From IMG/VR virus record IMGVR_UViG_3300023284_000800, positions 1-36,791 of that record: a stretch of DNA of 36,791 nucleotides; one strand, 5' to 3'. The translations under genes and the position numbers were made by a program. Shown piece by piece: positions 6,969 to 12,486 of the stretch (position 1 is its first letter; each line of letters opens with the position of its first letter). Source of the stretch: a virus. The notes beneath the pieces were generated by a model, which saw only the letters and a list, made by a program, of their open reading frames with translations, was not told where the DNA came from and did not search any database.

Positions 6969-7594
6969 TGGCGACTATAACCCCAAATAAAACAGACAGC
7001 GTATCTGTTCTTACTCACCAACTCGCTACCCATCCGGTGACCATCGTCGGCTCGACGCAAGATGTGAGCACTAAACGGGCCGTGCTGATCTTCATGTATC
7101 ACGGTTATATAGAAGCGACGGCTGACACTAATCCTGGTAAATTCAAAATACAAGTCAGACCCGATGCCGGCTCGGGCTCAGTTTTAGAGCATTGGATAAC
7201 TATAGCTGAATATCTAGTTAAAGGAACAACCCCATCCGATGAAGCCTTAACGGCCACCGAACCCAGCGGTGAGACGGTACTGGCGATCGCATCAACTACT
7301 GGCTTAGCAGCGGAAGACCAGGTTTATATTCTCGACGCTGGAACGCTAGCTGATAGTGAATGGGGTGAGTTACAGGAAATTGTCACCGATACCTCCGCTA
7401 CTCTCATGGACGGATTGACCACTGGGAAAGATTCCTCAGACAGCATATTCAACGATGCCAGCAGGTTTGTCTGTGCTTTGAATCTTGAATTTGTGAAAGC
7501 CTACCGAGTAGTTTGGTCCCACGAAGGTGTAACCGGAGCCAATGGTCACGTTAAAGCCCTTGCAGTTACCTACGACTCGGACAACAACGCATGA
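6968..7594 (+). CDS. Putative virion protein (208 aa)
   Basis: The N-terminal half contains KRAVLIFMYHGYIEATA and GKFKIQVRPDAGSG, a beta-rich core. A middle insert (about residues 95-155) carries TVLAIASTTGLAAEDQVYILD, a pattern seen in phage virion proteins as a small beta domain inserted in a larger one. TAATG coupling upstream and ATGA overlap downstream. Likely capsid decoration or fibre-like, inferred from neighbours. Confidence 0.7.
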   Translation: MATITPNKTDSVSVLTHQLATHPVTIVGSTQDVSTKRAVLIFMYHGYIEATADTNPGKFKIQVRPDAGSGSVLEHWITIAEYLVKGTTPSDEALTATEPSGETVLAIASTTGLAAEDQVYILDAGTLADSEWGELQEIVTDTSATLMDGLTTGKDSSDSIFNDASRFVCALNLEFVKAYRVVWSHEGVTGANGHVKALAVTYDSDNNA

Positions 7595-8535
7595 CCTCTT
7601 TACTTGACTATCGGGCTGATAAGCCCGTGGATATGATCCAACCAGTTAATAAGCTGCACCCACTCAACCGTGGGCTTGTATCTTGGTGGTTGGCGCTACC
7701 TGGGACTATGGGCGGTGCTCGGTTAATGGATATTGTCAACCCAGGACCAAATGGGAACCACGGCACATTGACCAACATGAACCCACAGACCGATTGGGTA
7801 GGAAGCAACAGATTAGGTTCATGGGGTGCATTAGACTTCGATGGGAGTAACGACTACGTCAATGTGCCTCACCGCGCAGACTTGAACATTCGAACTGACA
7901 TAACCCTTGCAGCGTGGGTCAATATTAATACTCTTGGTGCCTTTGACACGTTCCTTAATAAAGGGGACCTCGGCGGGGCGGGTAACGTAACGTATGGGTT
8001 TCAAAAGAAAAACACGGATGTGTTCACGTTTTTCCACACAATTGGGGATACCGGACAGTTTACTAATTCTATTACTACGTTAGACGCCGATACTTGGTAT
8101 CATCTCGTGGCTACGGTGGACGCGGCTGATGAGTGCAGATTGTACCTTGACGGCGTAGAAGACGTGAATGGGAATGTTGGTTCTAGACCAAGCAACACAA
8201 CTATACTCACGGTTGGAGCCAGGGATTTAGGTGCTACGCAAAATTGGCCCGGCCTCATTGATGACGTTCGGATTAACAACCGTGCGCTGTCAGCGAATGA
8301 AGTAGCTTGGCTTTACCAGCTCAGCCAGCAAGGATACCCCGGGCTGCTTAATCGAATAGGGCCATTTTGGTTGGTGGGCGGTGCCGCTGTTGCTCAGACC
8401 GTCACCCCTTCCCCTATTGCTGTAATATTGGTGATGACGGTGCCGACAGTGATTTATACAATGCCGGAGCCTCCGCTAGTCTCCCCTGGAGCTCCGACCC
8501 TACATTCGCCGGCCGAGCCGAGGTTGAAATGCTAG
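7591..8535 (+). CDS. LamG / concanavalin-like domain protein (314 aa)
   Basis: Residues ~85-245 form a LamG-type jelly-roll: DFDGSNDYVNV, ITLAAWVNI, TWYHLVATVD, CRLYLDGV, and GLIDDVRINNRALSANEVAWLY, the classic closing strand and helix. Such domains bind carbohydrates or glycoproteins. The N-terminus (residues 15-35, LHPLNRGLVSWWLALPG) is the usual lead-in in phage versions. The C-terminal ~50 residues are hydrophobic and proline-rich. It starts with an ATGA overlap and its stop overlaps the connector gene. A surface role in host or substrate binding is likely. Confidence 0.88.
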   Translation: MTSLLDYRADKPVDMIQPVNKLHPLNRGLVSWWLALPGTMGGARLMDIVNPGPNGNHGTLTNMNPQTDWVGSNRLGSWGALDFDGSNDYVNVPHRADLNIRTDITLAAWVNINTLGAFDTFLNKGDLGGAGNVTYGFQKKNTDVFTFFHTIGDTGQFTNSITTLDADTWYHLVATVDAADECRLYLDGVEDVNGNVGSRPSNTTILTVGARDLGATQNWPGLIDDVRINNRALSANEVAWLYQLSQQGYPGLLNRIGPFWLVGGAAVAQTVTPSPIAVILVMTVPTVIYTMPEPPLVSPGAPTLHSPAEPRLKC

Positions 8536-9068
8536 CCAGGTTAAAAGAGAGATTCGAGACTGATATCAGCGACGCAGAGATCCAAAGAGTTCTGGATAAC
8601 TGCAACGAGGATGTACTAAACCAGTGGGGAGCCCACTCGGATGCTGGAACTCCTCTAACTATCCTGTTGGTAGGGGGAGCCAACGCGATCTTCCTTAACC
8701 GGCCGATCCAGGTGATTACCTCGGTCACCGAGACTGTGTCGGGGACCGGAGGCTTCGGAGAGACGACCACGGTCTTAGCCGCGGACGACTTTCGCATCTG
8801 GTTTGACGGACGAGCTCTGACCCGACTAGCGGATGGGACCAATCCCCGCGCCGTCTGGGGAAGCCGTGTTGAAGTAGTCTACGTTCCCCAGGACGATAAC
8901 AACCAACGCCAGGAAGTAATCCTCAAAGTAGCAGTCCTCGACCTCCAATTCACTGGGGTCAGGCAGGAGCGGATCGGCGATTACTCCGCTACCTATTACG
9001 ATCACCAGAAAGAACGCCAGGAGCTAATAAACTCCCTCCGGCCAAAGGGGAAAATGGGGGTCGCATGA
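8529..9068 (+). CDS. Head-tail connector (adaptor) protein
   Basis: ATG 8529 follows GAGGT and overlaps the LamG gene by seven bases. The 179-aa protein opens with a helix (LARLKERFETDISDAEIQRVLD), has a beta insertion in the middle (QVITSVTET, DDFRIWFDGRALTRL) and closes with helices (EVILKVAVLDLQFTG, YDHQKERQELINSL). This matches Ad1-type adaptors (HK97 gp6 / SPP1 gp15 group) that form the ring under the portal. It is the first gene of a canonical connector series. Confidence 0.85.
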   Translation: MLARLKERFETDISDAEIQRVLDNCNEDVLNQWGAHSDAGTPLTILLVGGANAIFLNRPIQVITSVTETVSGTGGFGETTTVLAADDFRIWFDGRALTRLADGTNPRAVWGSRVEVVYVPQDDNNQRQEVILKVAVLDLQFTGVRQERIGDYSATYYDHQKERQELINSLRPKGKMGVA

Positions 9069-9163
9069 CGAGAATACTAGCAGTTGTCCTATTATTGTCT
9101 TTCGGCTTCAAGAGACCAGAGGGTCAATGCCAGCCTAGTCTGAGACGGTGGAAACGCAGATGA
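9065..9163 (+). CDS. Hydrophobic-leader microprotein between connector genes (32 aa)
   Basis: ATG 9065 overlaps the previous stop as ATGA, and its TGA overlaps the next ATG (9160), again ATGA. It reads MTRILAVVLLLSFGF followed by a basic tail with one cysteine. Perfect coupling at both ends argues for real translation. The leader could be a signal peptide or a short membrane segment; alternatively the frame may act mainly as a translational relay to the stopper gene. Confidence 0.55.
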   Translation: MTRILAVVLLLSFGFKRPEGQCQPSLRRWKRR

Positions 9164-9513
9164 CCGCAAGGTCCAGGATGACTATGCGCTGCACCGTCCA
9201 GAGGGATTTCAATACCATTGTTGATCCCTACGGCGGCCCGGCCGGTCCCCAGTTCGGCCCCCACATCGCCTCACTGCCCTGCTACGCCTGGGCGACCAGG
9301 GAGCGTGAGGTTGTAGACGGAGAGAAAACCGCCGTGATTGCGGACTGGCGAGCGATCGTCCCGAAGGGAACGGACATCAATGAGGACGATAAACTGACCG
9401 AAATCCAGGACCGTCTTGGGGTGAGCATCGCCTCCGCAGACTTCCGAATCGAGTCGGTAATCCGGCGCCAGGGGCACCTAGAGCTCCTGCTGGAAGAGGT
9501 AAGGACATCGTAG
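9160..9513 (+). CDS. Head-closure (stopper) protein
   Basis: The 117-aa protein starts at ATG 9160, overlapping the preceding microgene. It has the outline of Hc1-type stoppers (SPP1 gp16 / phage head-tail joining proteins): an N-terminal CTVQRDFNTIVDPYGGP strand region, CYAWATRERE, the WRAIVPKGTDINEDDKLTEI core and a final EVIRRQGHLELLLEE-like strand. It would plug the connector after packaging. Position directly after the adaptor supports the call. Confidence 0.85.
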   Translation: MTARSRMTMRCTVQRDFNTIVDPYGGPAGPQFGPHIASLPCYAWATREREVVDGEKTAVIADWRAIVPKGTDINEDDKLTEIQDRLGVSIASADFRIESVIRRQGHLELLLEEVRTS

Positions 9514-9542
9514 CGCATGCACACGGCCTGGACCCGCAAGAC

Positions 9543-9725
9543 TTGCTGGACTTCCAACAGTTCTGCCAAGAAATGCGGGTTCCCCCTACTGAATATATGT
9601 ACCGTCTTTGGTTCAACCTGCCAGATGACAAGAGAGTAAACTATGGCGATCCCAGGCTTCCGGCTGGACTGGAAACAGGCGGCTATCCTCAAGCGGGAGA
9701 GGAACGCCTCGCGGCTGGCGATTGA
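9543..9725 (+). CDS. Uncertain small frame before the tail-completion gene
   Basis: TTG 9543 opens a 60-codon frame with natural-looking protein text (LDFQQFCQEM, PPTEYMYRLWFNLPDD), but with no convincing ribosome site and an 83-base overlap with the next gene. The same frame is open further upstream into the stopper gene. An alternative frame, 9517-9639 with ATG, reads as cysteine/serine-rich and less protein-like. It may be a short real gene or a remnant. Confidence 0.3.
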   Translation: MLDFQQFCQEMRVPPTEYMYRLWFNLPDDKRVNYGDPRLPAGLETGGYPQAGEERLAAGD

Positions 9726-9993
9726 TGACACCCTGATCCTCTGCGTCCCAATCGCTAAGAGGGAAACGCCTGTGGTCACTGGGACCGCCCAGGGATCGAT
9801 CATGTTTGAGCCGGCGACAATCCATGGCGAAAGGGTTATCGGCCGCTGGGGTTCCTTCGATGTTGACTACTTTATTTGGCTAGAGATCGGAGCTCGCGGC
9901 CGCCCTGGGCATTTCATGCTTCGGATGGCTGCGGATCAGGAGTATCCTAAGCTGCCCGAACGCATAAAAGAGAGGTTCAGATTGGCGGCATGA
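9643..9993 (+). CDS. Tail-completion / HK97 gp10-like neck protein
   Basis: The 116-aa protein contains RETPVVTGTAQGSI, then a GRWGSFDVDYFIWLEIGARGRPGHFMLRMA segment (in two parts: strand, then RPGHFM helix), the hallmark of the HK97 gp10-like family involved in head-tail joining. In the usual order adaptor-stopper-neck-tail terminator it lies exactly where expected. GAGAG precedes ATG 9643, and it ends in an ATGA overlap with the next gene. Confidence 0.85.
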   Translation: MAIPGFRLDWKQAAILKRERNASRLAIDDTLILCVPIAKRETPVVTGTAQGSIMFEPATIHGERVIGRWGSFDVDYFIWLEIGARGRPGHFMLRMAADQEYPKLPERIKERFRLAA

Positions 9994-10304
9994 CGATAGC
10001 TATGGAGGACATAAAAGGCCGGCTCCTGCTAGAGCTCTACACCCATTGGTGTCAGGGACGTTTCGGAGGCTACCAGCAACCTACCCCTACTGTGATGCGG
10101 GGCTTCGAGAATTACCTGGAAACTACGATCCTATCCGAGGGACCTACTACTGACCCGGTACATGAGGCTTGGACCCAATACCAGGTACCGGAGGCACTGC
10201 CCCCCCAGCCGCCGGATCCGGAAACACTCCCGTTTGAGCCGCAAGAACCTGACCTCCCGGTGGGAGTTACTAGACGGCGGCCGGGAGCCGCGAGTAATTC
10301 ATAA
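9990..10304 (+). CDS. Hypothetical proline-rich protein of the neck region (104 aa)
   Basis: ATGA coupling joins it to the neck gene and TAATG to the tail terminator. Residues 1-55 look helical (LLLELYTHWCQGRF), while residues 60-104 are proline-rich and acidic, ending in a basic stretch (TRRRPG). No family is recognised. An accessory function in tail joining is inferred from location alone. Confidence 0.65.
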   Translation: MTIAMEDIKGRLLLELYTHWCQGRFGGYQQPTPTVMRGFENYLETTILSEGPTTDPVHEAWTQYQVPEALPPQPPDPETLPFEPQEPDLPVGVTRRRPGAASNS

Positions 10305-10747
10305 TGCCAATTCCCGACCCCCTGGCGGCTGTCGTTTCTTACCTCCTGGCTGATACCGAAGTCCAGGCCCAGGTAGGATTAAAGGTATTCGGGGCAGAGC
10401 TCCCCCCGTTAAACACCCTCGGCTTTACCATGCCAGTTAAATGTATGGTTGTCGCCTACGCCGGTGGGACCGCGATCGGCCCTGGCGCTCGCTCCAAGGT
10501 CCCTCTTGGACTCTACCGGATGGACGTTAAGGCTTATGGCGGCACCCCTTTCGAGGCATCGGCCGTTTACCTAGCGGCGATGGACCGGCTTGTCAGGACC
10601 CTTGAACGATCGGTGGAACGAGGCACTACCCTACTCCATAATGCCGTTGTAGCTGGCGGACCTATCGGTCTCAGGGACGGCGATCTGGACTGGCCGATGG
10701 TCTTGTCTACTTATGAGATAATGATCTCGGAGGTCGCCGTTACGTAG
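10304..10747 (+). CDS. Tail terminator protein
   Basis: The 147-aa protein starts at a coupled ATG. It has the alpha/beta outline of tail-terminator proteins (DUF3168-like): an N-terminal helix PLAAVVSYLLAD, ELPPLNT, then strands around MVVAYAGG and GLYRMDVKAYGGT, a helix (ASAVYLAAMDRLVRTLER) and a closing strand. It would cap the tail tube before joining to the head. Its place before the tail tube gene agrees. Confidence 0.8.
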   Translation: MPIPDPLAAVVSYLLADTEVQAQVGLKVFGAELPPLNTLGFTMPVKCMVVAYAGGTAIGPGARSKVPLGLYRMDVKAYGGTPFEASAVYLAAMDRLVRTLERSVERGTTLLHNAVVAGGPIGLRDGDLDWPMVLSTYEIMISEVAVT

Positions 10748-10784
10748 CCGATTCAGGAATCCGTGGCGAATGACCTCCCAACGG

Positions 10785-10855
10785 CGCGGGTTAGTCGGAA
10801 CTGCCAGGGGCCCATAACCCCAGGCCACCGGGTTCGACTCCCGGACCCGCTACCA
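10785..10855 (+). tRNA. D-arm-reduced tRNA-like element, anticodon CAT (Met-like)
   Basis: CGCGGGT (10785-10791) pairs with ACCCGCT (10845-10851) in six of seven positions, the first pair being a C-T mismatch as in initiator tRNAs. The anticodon arm is GGGG-CCCATAA-CCCC (anticodon CAT, with C instead of T at position 33). The T arm is perfect (CCGGG, loop TTCGACT, CCCGG), followed by discriminator A and encoded CCA. The stretch between acceptor and anticodon stems is about four bases short, so no full D stem can form. It lies in the 176-bp gap between tail terminator and tail tube. It may be a decayed tRNA, a minimal tRNA, or a tRNA mimic. Confidence 0.6.
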
Positions 10856-10923
10856 AAAAAGAATATAGGCGCAGCCCCCAGAAGGGAGCACGGCCGTAAT
10901 TACTCCGACAGGAGGTAATCCTC

Positions 10924-11520
10924 ATGGCCGCTACAGCCCCTTTCGAGATCGTCGTAGCCCCTTTCCAAATCTACACGGCCCCTATTAACGAGGTTCGGCC
11001 CGACCTCGCGGATGCTCCGGCGGGTAACTGGTTACTCCTCGGAACGAATGGGTCCAAAAACTACTCTGAGGATGGTGTTTCCCTCACCCATGAGCAGGAG
11101 ACAGAGCGCATTTATACCCTAGGGAATACCGGACCGGTAAAGGCTGTCCGGACCAGGGAAGGGCTAATGGTGGCCTTCACGATGCTGGACCTGGACACCG
11201 ATCATTTCGCTAAAATCTTGAATGACATTACCGTTACTACCATAGCGGCCGCCTCCGGCACCGCTGGGATCAAGAGGTTTAGCAACCTCTTGGGAACGAT
11301 GGTTAACGAAGTCGCCCTCCTGGTTCGCGGTGATGTCTCCCCTCATGGCGCTAACTTTAAGACTCAATGGTGGGTCCCGAAGGCTTACCAGGAGTCCAGC
11401 CCCAACCCCGTTTTCCATAAAGGCGACCCTGTTGGGCTGGCTGTAAACTATATCGCCCTTGAAGATGCCACCAATGGCTTTGGGTTTTTTGAAGCCCAGA
11501 ACGCAGCCGCCCTCGCGTAA
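10924..11520 (+). CDS. Major tail (tube) protein
   Basis: AGGAGGTAATCCTC precedes ATG 10924, one of the strongest ribosome sites in the window, as expected for an abundant protein. The 198-aa product has the tail-tube outline: FEIVVAPFQIYTAPI, NWLLLGTNGSKNYSEDGVSL, an E-T-E-R-I-Y segment, a long helix (DHFAKILNDI), and a C-terminal beta domain ending FGFFEAQ. Its position between terminator and chaperones is canonical for long-tailed phages. Confidence 0.9.
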   Translation: MAATAPFEIVVAPFQIYTAPINEVRPDLADAPAGNWLLLGTNGSKNYSEDGVSLTHEQETERIYTLGNTGPVKAVRTREGLMVAFTMLDLDTDHFAKILNDITVTTIAAASGTAGIKRFSNLLGTMVNEVALLVRGDVSPHGANFKTQWWVPKAYQESSPNPVFHKGDPVGLAVNYIALEDATNGFGFFEAQNAAALA

Positions 11521-11528
11521 GGCGAATA

Positions 11529-11690
11529 ATGGACCCACAATTGACCGCTGCCCGTCTGCGATTAGACGAGGAGAGACGGCGGCTCAAGAAAAATATCAAG
11601 CGTGATCGGAAGCAGTTGGCGGTAACGTCCGCTGCTCTCGACGCGCTTGACGACTCTACTGCTAGGCACAGCCAGGAGGCAAAGCCATGA
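11529..11690 (+). CDS. Small charged helical protein (53 aa)
   Basis: ATG 11529 follows the tail-tube stop by eight bases with an AAGG site, and its TGA overlaps the chaperone start (ATGA at 11687). The product is almost entirely helix-forming, with an Arg/Lys-rich middle (EERRRLKKNIKRDRKQ), suggestive of a short coiled coil. Coupling at the 3' end supports translation. It may set the translation rate of the chaperone gene or be a minor tail assembly factor. Confidence 0.6.
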   Translation: MDPQLTAARLRLDEERRRLKKNIKRDRKQLAVTSAALDALDDSTARHSQEAKP

Positions 11691-12124
11691 CACCTGAACC
11701 CTTACTTGACCTTTCCACCTTAGCGCCTACTCGCCCTGCTATTCGTATTGACGGAGTAGAATATGAACTCTCTGTTATTGCGGATTTCGGCGCAGTCGGA
11801 TTGTACCGGCTCGAATCGCTTGCTTTGGCTGCCGAGAAAATAAACACGACTAAGCGGAAAGATTACACCGAGCAAACCGCCATTGATTTAAGTGTTAATC
11901 TTTCCTCCCAGGTCAAACTGATCGTCCTCGAATTACCTGATGACGTGCTAGACAAGCTGAGCGACAGCCAAAAAGGGGCAATTCTGACGGTTTTTTCGCA
12001 AGCGGTGAGTCCGGACGAGGAGCCCCCCCCGCCAGTCCGCCGCCGGAACCAACAGACTGGGGAGAAATCATCCCCCGCCTCCAGCGATTTTACGGCGGCA
12101 GCCCCAGCGGTTGGTTCAACCTAA
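11687..12124 (+). CDS. Tail assembly chaperone, short (G) form
   Basis: The 145-aa protein holds the N-terminal chaperone domain (RIDGVEYELSVIADFGAVG, helices around residues 35-95). After the C8 run at 12023-12030 the zero frame turns into low-quality sequence rich in Arg, Gln and Ser and stops at 12124, while the -1 frame continues with good protein. This is the layout of lambda gpG-like short forms made when ribosomes do not shift. It would coat the tape-measure protein during tail assembly. Confidence 0.85.
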   Translation: MTPEPLLDLSTLAPTRPAIRIDGVEYELSVIADFGAVGLYRLESLALAAEKINTTKRKDYTEQTAIDLSVNLSSQVKLIVLELPDDVLDKLSDSQKGAILTVFSQAVSPDEEPPPPVRRRNQQTGEKSSPASSDFTAAAPAVGST

Positions 12125-12471
12125 ACCTTCCCGTCGTAGATGCCTTCGCAAAGATGCTGCCGGTACTGCAAGGTGAAGAAGCTATGCGCTGGGCTACGGC
12201 AATTGCGGTCGGCACGGGTAGTCTTAAGAAAGAAGAGTCCCAACGTATCATGCGGGAATGGCGCCAGGGGAGTCACCCGCAACGTGCTCAACAGCCGAAG
12301 ACGATGAATGAACACATGGCGATGGTTGCATCCTTCGGTATCACCACCGTAATGATTACAGATTCCGGTGAGAAGGCACCAGTAACTTCAGGGCCAGAAT
12401 CGCCGGATATGCCAACTGCAAATCCTGAGGATATCAACATTACATCTTCCGGCTTTCCGGCATCCGGGTAG
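11687..12471 (+). CDS. Tail assembly chaperone, -1 frameshifted (GT) form
   Basis: A -1 shift at about 12026-12031 joins the G domain to the frame that reads PEPTDWGEIIPRL, RFYGGSPSGWFNLNLP, a helical middle and ends at 12471, giving about 261 aa. The T part contains the usual short helix with E-E-A-M-R-W-A-T-A. The ATG at 12154 within it is only an internal methionine; strong coding sense begins more than 100 bases upstream of it. The long form would link the tape measure to tail tube subunits, as in lambda gpGT. Confidence 0.85.
12023..12031 (+). other. -1 ribosomal frameshift site (C-rich slippery run)
   Basis: Eight C followed by G. In the zero frame it reads CCC CCC CCG, so C-CCC-CCG fits the X-XXY-YYZ slippery pattern. 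The -1 frame is open from well before the run to 12471. A second, weaker candidate is the GGTTTTTTC run at 11989-11997. Confidence 0.75.
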
Positions 12472-12486
12472 GAGATTCTTCAATAG

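Noticed and set aside
9517-9639. 40-aa ATG frame between stopper and neck genes
   Set aside because: It is rich in Cys, Ser and Thr with no structure-like pattern, and competes with a better-looking frame.
10785-10855. tRNA-like element as an attP integration site
   Set aside because: No integrase is visible, and the 5' acceptor strand is retained, whereas attP copies usually keep only the 3' part of a tRNA.
12154-12471. Independent 105-aa gene between chaperone and tape measure
   Set aside because: Coding sense in that frame begins over 100 bases before the ATG, so it is the frameshifted T part of the chaperone.
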